DNA of 30,159 nucleotides from Clostridiales bacterium. Its GTDB lineage: Bacteria > Bacillota > Clostridia > Lachnospirales > UBA12420. Numbering within the stretch: the first letter of the stretch is position 1; every line of letters begins with the position of its first letter. This document shows positions 17,223-26,500 of the stretch, in pieces. The position numbers and the translations under genes are program-made. The notes under the pieces are model-generated. The model was not told where the DNA came from. It saw nothing but the letters and a program-made list of their open reading frames with translations, and made no database searches. The stretch is taken from positions 1 through 30,159 of the forward strand of contig DMOI01000036.1 in NCBI GenBank assembly GCA_003452395.1, given 5' to 3'.

Positions 17223-18518
17223 TTATGCTGTTTCATTATGATTAATTATTTTTGTTTTTATTTTCCTAACACTTGGCTTTTTATTTTCATTTATTATTAA
17301 CTCTGGTGATTTCGTTCCTTCAACAACTTCTTTTGTTATAATACATTTTTCTACACTTCCTGTGGATGGTATGTCAAACATCGTATTCATCATTACACTT
17401 TCAATTATTGACCTAAGTCCTCTTGCTCCCGTATTTCTCTCTAAAGCTTTATCTGCTATTGCGCTTATTGCTTCATCTGTGAACGTAAGTTCCACATCAT
17501 CCATCTTAAGTAACGCTTCGTATTGTTTTACTATTGCATTTTTAGGTTCCCTTATTATTTTCATTAGTGCTTCTTTATCTAAATCATCAAGAGCTACAAT
17601 AACTGGTAATCTTCCAACAAATTCTGGTATCAATCCATACTTTAGTAAATCAGCCGGCAACATCTTTTTAAATGCTTCTCCAACTTTCTTATTTTTCTTT
17701 GATTTTACCTCAATTCCAAATCCCATTCCACTATTATCAGTTCTTCTCTCAATAACTTTCTCTAATCCCTCGAAAGCCCCACCGCAAATAAATAATATAT
17801 TTGATGTATCTATTTGTAAAAAATCTTGATGTGGATGTTTTCTTCCACCTTGTGGTGGAACCGAGGCAACTGTTCCTTCAAGAATTTTGAGTAAAGCTTG
17901 TTGAACACCTTCTCCACTCACATCTCTAGTTATTGACGGATTATCTGATTTTCTAGATATCTTATCTATTTCATCAATATATATTATTCCTGTTTCTGCT
18001 TTCTCTATATCAAAGTCCGCAGCTTGTATGAGTCTAAGCAAAATGTTCTCTACATCCTCACCTACATAACCCGCCTCTGTAAGGGATGTTGCATCTGCTA
18101 TTGCAAATGGAACATTGAGCATTTTAGCTAAGGTTTGCGCAAGATATGTTTTACCAGATCCTGTAGGACCTACTAAAAGTATATTACTCTTTTGAAGTTC
18201 ACATTTGTTGCTTGTATCCACAAAAAATATTCTTTTATAATGGTTATATACAGCTACCGCAAGTGCCTTCTTTGCTTCATCTTGCCCTATTACATACTCA
18301 TCTAAAATAGTTTTTATTTCTTTTGGCTTTAAAAGGTTTTGTATTTGATCTTTAGTTTCATAATCATATATTTGCTTATCTACAATTTCCTTGCATACCT
18401 TTATACACTCGTCACATATATATACATCTTGTCCAGCTATAAGACGTTTAACTTGGTCTTGGGTCTTACTGCAAAAAGAACAGTGTATATTCTTTCCTTC
18501 TTCAAATTTATTTATCAT
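17223..18518 (-). CDS. clpX: ATP-dependent Clp protease ATP-binding subunit ClpX
   Basis: 431 aa, the usual length. AAA+ unfoldase that feeds substrates into ClpP in the cytoplasm. The N-terminal zinc-binding domain has C13, C16, C35 and C38. Walker A GPTGSGKT is at 117-124, the pore-1 loop GYVG at 150-153 and Walker B IIYIDEID at 178-185. The RKH pore loop (GGRKHPHQ), the ClpP-docking loop (MGFG, the counterpart of IGF) and the sensor-2 region (GARGLRS) are all present. The start ATG has TAGGG 5 nt upstream. It follows clpP by 47 nt in the order tig-clpP-clpX, typical of Firmicutes and many other bacteria. The lon gene that often follows in clostridia is absent; a terminator comes directly after. 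Confidence 0.97.
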   Translation of the reverse strand: MINKFEEGKNIHCSFCSKTQDQVKRLIAGQDVYICDECIKVCKEIVDKQIYDYETKDQIQNLLKPKEIKTILDEYVIGQDEAKKALAVAVYNHYKRIFFVDTSNKCELQKSNILLVGPTGSGKTYLAQTLAKMLNVPFAIADATSLTEAGYVGEDVENILLRLIQAADFDIEKAETGIIYIDEIDKISRKSDNPSITRDVSGEGVQQALLKILEGTVASVPPQGGRKHPHQDFLQIDTSNILFICGGAFEGLEKVIERRTDNSGMGFGIEVKSKKNKKVGEAFKKMLPADLLKYGLIPEFVGRLPVIVALDDLDKEALMKIIREPKNAIVKQYEALLKMDDVELTFTDEAISAIADKALERNTGARGLRSIIESVMMNTMFDIPSTGSVEKCIITKEVVEGTKSPELIINENKKPSVRKIKTKIINHNETA

Positions 18519-18565
18519 GTTCCCTATTCACCATCCTCTTGTCATGTAATAATTAATCAGTACTT

Positions 18566-19150
18566 TTATTCTTTCTTAAAATATATCTTATCTATCATAC
18601 CGTATTCTTTTGCTTCTTCTGCTGACATATAATTATCTCTATCTGTGTCCCTTGTTATTGTCTCAATTGATTGGCCTGTTCTTTCACTTAATATACTATT
18701 TAACTTCTGTCTTGTCCTTAAAATATGTTTTGCGGCTATCTCCATATCTGTTGCTTGGCCTTCCATACCACCGAGTGGTTGATGTATCATTATCTCTGCA
18801 TTTGGAAGTGCAAATCTTTTTCCCTTTTGCCCACCAGCAAGTAAAAACGCTCCCATACTCGCTGCCATTCCTACACATATAGTAGCCACATCTGACTTTA
18901 TATATTGCATTGTATCATATATTGCAAACCCGCTTGCTACAGATCCACCCGGACTATTTATATATAAATATATATCTTTTTCTGGATCTTCGGCTTCTAA
19001 AAATAATAGCTGTGCCACTACTAAACTTGCAGTAACATCATTTACCTGATCACTTAACATAACTATCCTATCTTTTAACAATCTAGAATATATATCATAC
19101 GATCTCTCGCCTCTATTTGTTTGTTCTATTACCATAGGTACCAAACTCAT
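18566..19150 (-). CDS. clpP: ATP-dependent Clp protease proteolytic subunit ClpP
   Basis: 194 aa from the ATG at 19150. An in-frame ATG two codons upstream sits only 1 nt from the AAAGGGGG site, whereas 19150 has a 7-nt spacer and gives MSLVPMVIEQTNRGERSYD, the family's usual N-terminus. The catalytic triad is S98 (GMAASMG), H123 (MIHQP) and D172 (DTDRD), the same numbering as in B. subtilis ClpP. It forms the tetradecameric serine protease served by ClpX. It lies between tig and clpX. The 122-nt gap to tig is longer than usual and carries a heptamer repeat and a tiny ORF. Confidence 0.97.
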   Translation of the reverse strand: MSLVPMVIEQTNRGERSYDIYSRLLKDRIVMLSDQVNDVTASLVVAQLLFLEAEDPEKDIYLYINSPGGSVASGFAIYDTMQYIKSDVATICVGMAASMGAFLLAGGQKGKRFALPNAEIMIHQPLGGMEGQATDMEIAAKHILRTRQKLNSILSERTGQSIETITRDTDRDNYMSAEEAKEYGMIDKIYFKKE

Positions 19151-19174
19151 TTTCATTCCCCCTTTAATTAAGTT

Positions 19175-19202
19175 GAAAATTGAAAGTTGAAAGTTGAAAA
19201 TT
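19175..19202. repeat. Heptamer tandem repeat (GAAARTT x 4) upstream of clpP
   Basis: Four units, GAAAATT, GAAAGTT, GAAAGTT and GAAAATT, on the plus strand, with a partial unit before them. It lies 25-52 bases upstream of the clpP start. The same unit type occurs inside ATPase copy 1 (436-470), there on the minus strand. Confidence 0.75.
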
Positions 19203-19257
19203 AAAAAAGATTTCTCTTTTTCATTTCTATTTCTCCTCCAATCGCCAATATATGCAC
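19201..19257 (-). other. Mini-ORF between tig and clpP
   Basis: An ATG at 19224 lies 8 nt after a perfect GGAGGAG (19239-19233) and encodes only MKKRNLF before TAA. The same frame is open from a GTG at 19257 (18 aa, MHILAIGGEIEMKKRNLF), which follows GAG-type bases after the tig stop. It may be a leader peptide, a gene remnant or chance. The strength of the ribosome binding site is the reason to record it. Confidence 0.3.
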
Positions 19258-19272
19258 CTCTATAAAATTAAG

Positions 19273-20559
19273 TTACTCTTCTTTTGCTAAGCTTACTATT
19301 AATTCTACAGCTTTTTGAAGTTTTATTTCATCTTCGAATTCTTCTCTTTTTCCACCTTGTAATCCTTCTTTTACTTTATTAATATCAAACTTCATTGAAG
19401 TTGCTAGTTCTTCTAATTTCTTTTCAAATTCTTCTTCTGTTACTATTATCTTTTCTTCTGTTACTATAGCATCAAGAACTAATGAAACTTTTACTTGTTC
19501 TTCTGCTTCGTTTTTCAAGCTTTCTCTAACAGAATTCATATTTTGTCCTGAAAATTGTAAATATTGTTCTAATGTTAAACCATTTTGTTTTATTCTCATT
19601 TCAAAATTATGAATTAGTTTATCAGTTTGATTTTCTATCATAATTTTCGGTATATCCATTTTTGCATTTTCTACAACTTTTCTTATTGCTCTATTTTCTT
19701 TTTCAACTTTTGCATTTTCTTTTTTCTCTTCTTGTATTTTACTTCTTATATCATTTTTATATTCATCTAATGTATTAAAATCTGAAACATCTTGCGCAAA
19801 GTCATCATCTATTTCTGGTAATTCTTTTTCGGTTACTTCTTTTATTGCTACTTTAAATATAGCTTTTTTACCAGCTAGGTCTTCACTTGTATAGTTTTCA
19901 GGAAATGAAACATTTACTTCTACATCGTCTCCTGCATTTTTACCTATTAACTGTTCTTCAAATGTATCTATAAAAGTCTTTGAACCTATTGTTATTTCGT
20001 AGTTTTCTGCTTTTCCGCCTTCAAATGCTATATCATCTACAAATCCTTCAAAGTCTATAGTTAATATATCTCCCATCTTTGCTGGTCTATTATCTACAGT
20101 TACAAGTCTTGCATTACTTTCAGCAACTTTTTTTATTTCTGCATTTACATCTTCATCTGTAACTTCTTCGTTTACTTTTTCTATTATTGCAGCTTTATAA
20201 TCCCCTAAAATCACATCCGGCTTTAAAGTAACAACCGCTGTAAATATAAGATTTTGTTCTTTTCCTATTTGCACTATATCTACATCAGGTCTTGATACCA
20301 CTTGTAGCTCGTGTTCACGTACTGCACCTTCATATGCTGAAGGCAATATATAGTCCACTGCATCTTCATATAGTACTTGCACTCCATACATTTTTTCAAC
20401 AATACTCCTTGGTGCTTTTCCATTTCTAAATCCATCAATCTTAAAATGTGTTTTGTTTTTATTAAACGAATGTTTAAGTCCTTCCTCAAACCTTTTTGCA
20501 TCAACTTCTATAGTTAATTTTGCAACGCCTTTTTCTAAGTTTTCTAATTTGCTTGTCAT
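19273..20559 (-). CDS. tig: Trigger factor, ribosome-associated chaperone
   Basis: 428 aa, normal for the family. It binds the ribosome at the exit tunnel, shields nascent chains and has a peptidyl-prolyl isomerase domain. The N-terminal ribosome-binding domain has the signature GFRNGKAPRS (43-52). The FKBP-type PPIase domain is at about 150-245 (MGDILTIDFEGFVDDIAFEGG). The helical C-terminal chaperone domain carries ENQTDKLIHNFEMRIKQNG. The start ATG has AAAGGA 9 nt upstream. It is first in the tig-clpP-clpX unit with its own sigma-A promoter, and a 16-bp dyad lies just upstream of the ribosome binding site. The order links co-translational folding with Clp proteolysis, a common arrangement. 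Confidence 0.97.
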   Translation of the reverse strand: MTSKLENLEKGVAKLTIEVDAKRFEEGLKHSFNKNKTHFKIDGFRNGKAPRSIVEKMYGVQVLYEDAVDYILPSAYEGAVREHELQVVSRPDVDIVQIGKEQNLIFTAVVTLKPDVILGDYKAAIIEKVNEEVTDEDVNAEIKKVAESNARLVTVDNRPAKMGDILTIDFEGFVDDIAFEGGKAENYEITIGSKTFIDTFEEQLIGKNAGDDVEVNVSFPENYTSEDLAGKKAIFKVAIKEVTEKELPEIDDDFAQDVSDFNTLDEYKNDIRSKIQEEKKENAKVEKENRAIRKVVENAKMDIPKIMIENQTDKLIHNFEMRIKQNGLTLEQYLQFSGQNMNSVRESLKNEAEEQVKVSLVLDAIVTEEKIIVTEEEFEKKLEELATSMKFDINKVKEGLQGGKREEFEDEIKLQKAVELIVSLAKEE

Positions 20560-20576
20560 TAATTATCATCCTTTCA

Positions 20577-20592
20577 TTGTGTTGAAACACAA
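20577..20592. promoter_or_regulatory. Perfect dyad in the tig leader
   Basis: TTGTGTT and AACACAA (7 bp each) are separated by GA, directly upstream of the tig Shine-Dalgarno site. It does not match the CIRCE or CtsR boxes I know. It could be an operator or an mRNA hairpin affecting tig translation. Confidence 0.35.
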
Positions 20593-20645
20593 AATTTCTT
20601 TTTTATGCAATGTATCTAATACATTTACTTATAAAACTATTGTAC

Positions 20646-20674
20646 ATTATAATATAATTTTTTCCATTTGTAAA
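20646..20674 (-). promoter_or_regulatory. Sigma-A promoter of tig-clpP-clpX
   Basis: On the minus strand the -35 is TTTACA (20674-20669), followed by a 17-nt spacer and the -10 TATAAT (20651-20646). The predicted leader is about 80 nt. Confidence 0.75.
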
Positions 20675-20706
20675 CACATTTGAGTAAAATTTTTATTTAA
20701 GGTTCT

Positions 20707-20737
20707 AAAAAATCAAGCCGCTATGGCTTGATTTTTT
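20707..20737 (-). terminator. Terminator of the flagellin-fliS unit
   Basis: A perfect 13-bp stem (AAAAAATCAAGCC, 20707-20719, with 20725-20737), 5-nt loop and T6 tail. It begins within the fliS stop codon, so transcription should end directly after the gene. Confidence 0.9.
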
Positions 20738-21203
20738 AGGCTGTATAACCTCTGTTTATTCCATTATTCATTACTGATTCATTTAGACTTCTTTTACCAT
20801 ATGTAAGACCTGCTACTAATCTCTGAGCATTGTCTACAACAGGTTTCTGCGTTTTACTTTGTGTTTGACTTACTGTTTTCCACCCATCAAGTAATATGTT
20901 AAGTACTTTCTTTGCTTCTAGAAGATATTTATCACTTTTTTTCACAGATCCCCTTACTATTGACTCATTCACAAATCGATATAGCGATAATAGATTTGTT
21001 GAAATCTCATATGACATATTCAAGGTGTTCATTAATTCTCTTGTGAAATTTTGAGATTTATTTATATATCTTCTAAATTGTTTTTCATTATTTTCTTTTA
21101 AAGCTTTAATTGCATTATCTATAGAATCAATCGTTATATCATATGTTATAATTAACAGTTCTGATGGAGTAGCCCCAGCTATTTTTACTGTCATACCTTC
21201 CAT
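20736..21203 (-). CDS. fliS: Flagellar export chaperone FliS
   Basis: 155 aa, somewhat longer than the usual 125-135. FliS binds the C-terminal helices of flagellin and keeps it from polymerising before export. The all-helical core is recognisable: ATPSELLIITYDITIDSIDNA near residues 11-31 corresponds to the conserved SP.EL...YDG.I..I..A region. NMSYEISTNLLSLYRFVNESI corresponds to the L.....IS..L..LY.Y. helix. The last 40 residues (SQTQSKTQKP onward) are an unfamiliar extension. The ATG has GGAGGTG 7 nt upstream. It lies 15 nt downstream of flagellin in the same unit, which supports the call. Confidence 0.85.
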   Translation of the reverse strand: MEGMTVKIAGATPSELLIITYDITIDSIDNAIKALKENNEKQFRRYINKSQNFTRELMNTLNMSYEISTNLLSLYRFVNESIVRGSVKKSDKYLLEAKKVLNILLDGWKTVSQTQSKTQKPVVDNAQRLVAGLTYGKRSLNESVMNNGINRGYTA

Positions 21204-21218
21204 TATAATTCACCTCCA

Positions 21219-23315
21219 TTATTGTTGCAATAATTGTAATATAGATTGTGGTCTTTGATTTGCTTGTGCAAGCATTGATACACCTGCTTGAGATAATACA
21301 TTTTGCTTAGTATACTCAGACATTTCGAATGCCATATCTGCATCCTCAATACGTGATAATGATGCTGTCATATTTTCTGATGCAACTGTTAAGCTTTGTA
21401 TTGTATGCTCTAGTCTATTTTGGAATGCTCCAAGTTTTGAACGAACACTTGATATTGTGTTTATGGCTTTATCTATTATTGTTATTGCATCTTGTGCTAA
21501 AGCTGCTGTGCTTAGGTTTAAATCTTCTATTCCTAGAGCTTCTGGAGATAAGTTTTGTATTCTTATTGCCATGAATTGTCCTTCATTTGCTCCAATTTGT
21601 AAGTCAAGTGGTCCCGTTTCTAGTATATTAACGGTTACATTTCCTGTATTGTCTCCACCTTGTAAAGTTAATTGAAATCCCTCAGAACCCTCGAATACAA
21701 TTCTTTTACCGCTTGTTGTAACAGTAGTTCCCATAGGGAACCCCTCGATTGTCGCTGTGCTAGGATTATCAAACACTATGTTAGTAGGACTAACTTCTAT
21801 ACTATGTCCTTTGTTTCCAAAACCTGTTTGTACAGATACAGTTGAATTAGAATATCCTAAAAATCCCGCTGCATTAACATCGTCTGTATCTCCATTATCT
21901 GATGGAACTATTGTAACAGTATCTCCATTAGTATTGTATGCTATCAATTTTTCACCTGTTTGATCCAATGTGAATGTAGTATTCGCTACTCCTACTGCAT
22001 TTAAGTTTCCTACCAATGTCTCTATATTTGCTGGAATGCTTAGGTCTAAATCTGCAGCGAAATGATAAGACCCTGCTGATACACCATTTACCATTATTTC
22101 AAGATCAGCCCCTGCTGGTGCTACTGCACCTTGGATAGTAGCTGTTTTATCTATATTATCTTCTGGTTCACATTTTACTGATGATGCACTAATTTGAACC
22201 CCTGCTGCAAGTGATGCTAAATCTGCAGCTACAGCAATGTCCCCAGCCGCTGTTGTTTTTGCTTCAATTACTATTGGCTTTGTCGACATAGCCACTATTG
22301 CACCCGCTCCATTTAAAGCAAATTCTGTGCCAGGTATATCTTTTGATTTTAATTTACTGAGAATATCTGCTATTGCATCTGTATTTAAAAAATTAACCTC
22401 TATCCCGTTTATTAATACATCCCCATCTAAAGCACCTATTGATATACCTACATTACTAGTTTTTGTATATTCTCCTTCTGTATTAGGATTAAAGTGAACA
22501 GAATCAAGCCCTAGTGCCTCTATCAGATCAGTGTCTCCTGTAACAGTTATATCTTTTTCGCCAAACAATTGTGCTTCTAGAGTTATAGCTTTGCTGTTCC
22601 CAAAAGGTGATGTTGTTGTAGCATTTACTCCTGCTGTATCTGCCAAGTTTCTTATTTTAGCAAATACATTTTCTGAAGACTCTCCTGATTCTATGTATAC
22701 TTGCTCACCATTTATATTTACGTATCCTGATAGAGTTGATTCTCCACTTCCATCAAATAATGATACTGCTCCGCCCGTATCCTTTGTTTTTGTGGCACTT
22801 TGTGTTACTTCAAAAGTATAGTTTGCTGGATTAACAGTATCACTCATTGCAACTATATCAGCAACATTTGAGTTTGTTGAGAACGCTCTTCTATCTATAT
22901 CTCCATTTAATAATTTCATCTCATTAAACTCTGTTGTGTCAGAAATTCTTGCAATTTCTTCTTTTAACTGAACAACTTCGTTATTTATTGAGTCTCTATC
23001 GTCAGATGACAAAGTTCCGTTCGATGCTTGTATACATAGCTCTCTCATTCTCTGTAGCATTGAGTGAACTTCTGCAAGCGCTCCCTCTGCTGTTTGTATT
23101 AAACTTATACCGTCATTTGAGTTTCTAGTAGCTATCTCTAGTCCTCTTACTTGAGTGTCCATTTTTTGTGCTATAGCGAGTCCTGCTGCATCATCTGCCG
23201 CGCGATTAATTCTCTTGCCTGATGACAATTTTTCTAATGTTTTGTCTAACGCTGAATTTGTTCTGTCTAGTAAATGTAAAGATCTTAAAGCTGGAATATT
23301 ATTGTTTATTTTCAT
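21219..23315 (-). CDS. fliC: Flagellin
   Basis: 698 aa, a large flagellin. The conserved N-terminal D0/D1 region is at about 1-145 (LEKLSSGKRINRAADDAAGLA, then RNSNDGISLIQTAEGAL). The C-terminal D0/D1 is at about 610-698 (NTISSVRSKLGAFQNRLEHT, ending SMLAQANQRPQSILQLLQQ). Between them about 460 residues form a surface-exposed variable region rich in Thr, Ala, Gly and Asp, with repeated small beta motifs. It contains two cysteines, C94 in the conserved RELCIQASNG (normally Ala) and C382; flagellins usually have none. GGAGGTG lies 5 nt before the ATG. A sigma-28-type promoter precedes it, and fliS follows. It is exported through the flagellar type III apparatus. Confidence 0.97.
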   Translation of the reverse strand: MKINNNIPALRSLHLLDRTNSALDKTLEKLSSGKRINRAADDAAGLAIAQKMDTQVRGLEIATRNSNDGISLIQTAEGALAEVHSMLQRMRELCIQASNGTLSSDDRDSINNEVVQLKEEIARISDTTEFNEMKLLNGDIDRRAFSTNSNVADIVAMSDTVNPANYTFEVTQSATKTKDTGGAVSLFDGSGESTLSGYVNINGEQVYIESGESSENVFAKIRNLADTAGVNATTTSPFGNSKAITLEAQLFGEKDITVTGDTDLIEALGLDSVHFNPNTEGEYTKTSNVGISIGALDGDVLINGIEVNFLNTDAIADILSKLKSKDIPGTEFALNGAGAIVAMSTKPIVIEAKTTAAGDIAVAADLASLAAGVQISASSVKCEPEDNIDKTATIQGAVAPAGADLEIMVNGVSAGSYHFAADLDLSIPANIETLVGNLNAVGVANTTFTLDQTGEKLIAYNTNGDTVTIVPSDNGDTDDVNAAGFLGYSNSTVSVQTGFGNKGHSIEVSPTNIVFDNPSTATIEGFPMGTTVTTSGKRIVFEGSEGFQLTLQGGDNTGNVTVNILETGPLDLQIGANEGQFMAIRIQNLSPEALGIEDLNLSTAALAQDAITIIDKAINTISSVRSKLGAFQNRLEHTIQSLTVASENMTASLSRIEDADMAFEMSEYTKQNVLSQAGVSMLAQANQRPQSILQLLQQ

Positions 23316-23360
23316 ACTTGCACCTCCGGTGTATTTTTTCTATTTTCTTTTCTAAAATAT

Positions 23361-23387
23361 CTATCGACCATTTCGAGAGTTTGCTTA
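23361..23387 (-). promoter_or_regulatory. Sigma-28 (SigD)-type promoter of flagellin
   Basis: On the minus strand TAAG (23387-23384), a 15-nt spacer and GTCGATAG (23368-23361) match the flagellar consensus TAAA-N15-GCCGATAA at three of four and six of eight positions. It lies 45 bases before the flagellin start, directly after the stop codon of the 38-aa gene. Confidence 0.75.
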
Positions 23388-23390
23388 ATA

Positions 23391-23507
23391 TCATTTTTTA
23401 TTTTTTTTATCCACAGTGTCCATGAACTTTACTAGATTTATTATTAATTCATACATTTTTTCATCTGCACTTTTTCTATCCGTTGTTTTTTCTTGTTCTA
23501 TTGCCAT
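23391..23507 (-). CDS. 38-aa protein between the FliK-like gene and flagellin
   Basis: An ATG with AGGAG 9 nt upstream begins a 38-codon frame: MAIEQEKTTDRKSADEKM, then a helix YELIINLVKFMDTV and a Lys-rich end. It starts 29 nt after the FliK-like stop codon and ends just before the sigma-28 promoter of flagellin, so it is probably the last gene of the upstream unit. The composition (charged, with one amphipathic helix) is that of a small adaptor or regulator. I do not recognise a family. Confidence 0.55.
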   Translation of the reverse strand: MAIEQEKTTDRKSADEKMYELIINLVKFMDTVDKKNKK

Positions 23508-23536
23508 AAGAATCAGCTCCTAAGCCTTACATTATT

Positions 23537-26500
23537 TTAAACTACTTCTTCATATTTGCTATTTTTGTATTTTCTTATCTCATTATTTATTTCATCAAAT
23601 ATTGGATTTTTTAATTTTTGATTTTGCCAAGATATTTTATCTGTTTTATAACCTAGTTTTTCAATAACTCCTTGTAACTCTTCAAGGTTTTGTTTCACAA
23701 ACTCTCTATCTTGCATATTTTCTGCATTAATTTTTATATCCACAGCTCTTGCCTTTATCTTTATATCTATACTTACATCTCCAAGCGTTTCGGTATCCAT
23801 AGAAACTAAAACATTTTTTTCATTTTTACTATCAGAATTTTGATTTTGATTTTTATCATTATACATATATATATTTAGATTTGTAAGTCTATCTCCAAGA
23901 TATATCGGTATTTGATAAAATTCATCTTGCTTCTGAATATTCTGAGTTGACTTTAAGGTTTTCTGTGTGTTTTCTATTTTATCTATAAGAGCATCATTAT
24001 TTTTGTCCTTTTTACTTGAATATTCTTGTTTTATATCTTCCAGATTGTCTATACTATTATTATTTTCTTTTTTTCCTAGTAGTTTTTCTCTTAGATTATT
24101 TAAATTGTTTTTTAAAACTGTTTTTATATCTAAATTCTCATTTCTTATAGCATTGTCTATTTCTTTATACTCTTTTGATAAAAAATTAAAGTCTTTTTCA
24201 AATTTTTTCAACATATTTATATTACTTATAGTTGACTTTATATCATACTTTTTAAGTGCATATAAAACGTTTTCATTAGTTCCATCTAAGCCTTCTATAT
24301 CTTTCAAAAATCTATTTACTTTTTCATCACCATACTCATAGTCTTTTACTTTTTCATCAGTCACTTGTTTTAATTTTTTTACTATTTCACCAATGGGAGC
24401 ATCAATTATACTTGGATTATTACTGATTATTCGTTGCATCTTTTCAGGAATAGCAAGCTTTCTGAATTCATTTAATATACTTTTTGCATTATAAGTTTTA
24501 TACATATTTTCATTGTTTGTTTCCAACCCGACATTTTCCATGGCCTGCATGAGTGTTTTATTATCCTTTGTTAAACCGAAATTCACTTCATTTAATATCT
24601 TTTGCATTTTACCCGAAATACTGTTTTCATTGTTTTTAAGTTCCGAGAGAAATCCAAAGTTATCATCAATAACCGCATTAATATTATCATCTTTTGCTTT
24701 AGTAGTTTGTATATATTTAGTCGCTTCAAGCAAATTATTTATAGTTAATGAGATATCTTTTTTTATAGCAAGCCCTAAAGCTATGTCTCCAGCTTTATCT
24801 ATCTTACTCATAGCTTTGTATATTGCAATTAGAGCATCTTTTTGTTCCAAATTTATTATTTTTTTGTCTTGCATATTTGCTATAGCATCATATAAAGTTT
24901 CTTGTGTGTCAAGTCCATACTTATCATTAAAATCCCCTATATGCTGAATAACATCATCTAAATGCATCTGTATTGGATTTTTATTTTGATTTATCATATC
25001 AAGCGAAATAACTGGATGTAATCCCCTTGTCACCGCTTGTACTTTGTTTTCACAGACTTTTATTGCCTCTATATTTTCGTTATTCACTTCCATATCATTT
25101 TTTATTAAAATTTTGCTACACTTTACATTTACTTCGCTTGCTTGTATATTCTGATTTTTAAGTAAACTCTCTATTTGATTTTCGATTTTTTTTACGCTAT
25201 CCCCGTATCTAGTATTTGGTCTTGTTTCTGCTTCTTCATAAGAATTTAACATAGCGCTTTTTATTTTCTCCATATTGTGGATATTTTTTGCATTTTCCGA
25301 TTCTTTTCCATTTTTTGTATACTTATCAACAGAATCATTAGAATTTTCCACCATTTTTTCCATATTATTACTATTTGTTTGGATTTCATTTGATAAATTT
25401 TCTATATTCAAAAATATTTTATTCTTTATAGCATTTGCATATGTATCCATGTCTCTCGTTTTTAATATATCTATCTTTTCATATAAAGTTTTCATAATAT
25501 CTGCTTTTCCTATATCTACAGTTATTTTCTGTTCTCCTACAGTTATATCAACTTGTTTTTCCATTCTTTTCAGTTCATCTACCACTTTTTTAATAGGCTC
25601 TGTCTCTATATTTATTCCTTTATCTTTTAGCTTCATTGCAGCCTCTAATGTAAGTTTTAGCCTTATTTCTTCTATTTGAAGTTTAACCTTTAGTGCTTTT
25701 ACATCTATCTGTGCGCTATCCATAGAGCTAATTATGGCACTCTCAGATAACTTTCCTTCGTTAACTATGTTTCTAATATTTATCGTTTGTTTTTTTGCAA
25801 TAACCATTTTTATATCATTAATATTGATACTTGAAATCCGTTCTTTTATAGTTATAACTTTTTCTTGCATCTTTTCCTCATTTAATCTTTCAATGTCTTC
25901 ATCTATATAAATGTTTTTACCACCTGTCCTTATATTCCTTACTGCTTCAGATATAGCTTTTTCTTCGTCAATATTTTTTACCGAATTTTCTATGATTTTA
26001 TATTCTTCAAAGTTAGCACCTATAATATCTATATCTTTATTATAAAAAGCCTTTGCGAGTGCCATATTACCACTATTCACTTCTATATTTTGACCTGTAA
26101 GTGTTTTTGCTATTTCAGCATCTATATCAAACGTTGCATCTGTCTTTTCCTGTCTGGTAGTCTTGCCCCCAGACGTATATTTTGCCCTATAGAGACTCTC
26201 AAGAGTAACGTTATCATTTCTTTTAATTATCTCTAATATATCTTCTTGTTTTATTTCCTTAACTTCTTTTACTTGATTTAAAACATTTTTTATATATTTT
26301 ACATTTTCATTTGTTTCCGGTAAGTCATTATTATCTAATATTGTTTTTATATTTTTCTTAGTAACTATAGTGTTTTCTTCAGCATCTTTTATCTTATCAT
26401 AAAATGACTTTTCTACTTTTATCTCTAGGTTCTTTACATCCGCATCATTATTTGAATATACTTCTTTCAAATTTTCAACCAATATCTCCATTGTCACTTT

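Noticed and set aside
20280..20504. Second minus-strand frame within tig
   Set aside because: It is an out-of-frame shadow of the trigger factor gene.
19157..20700. CtsR or CIRCE heat-shock operators around tig-clpP
   Set aside because: No GGTCAAA direct repeat or TTAGCACTC-N9-GAGTGCTAA was found.
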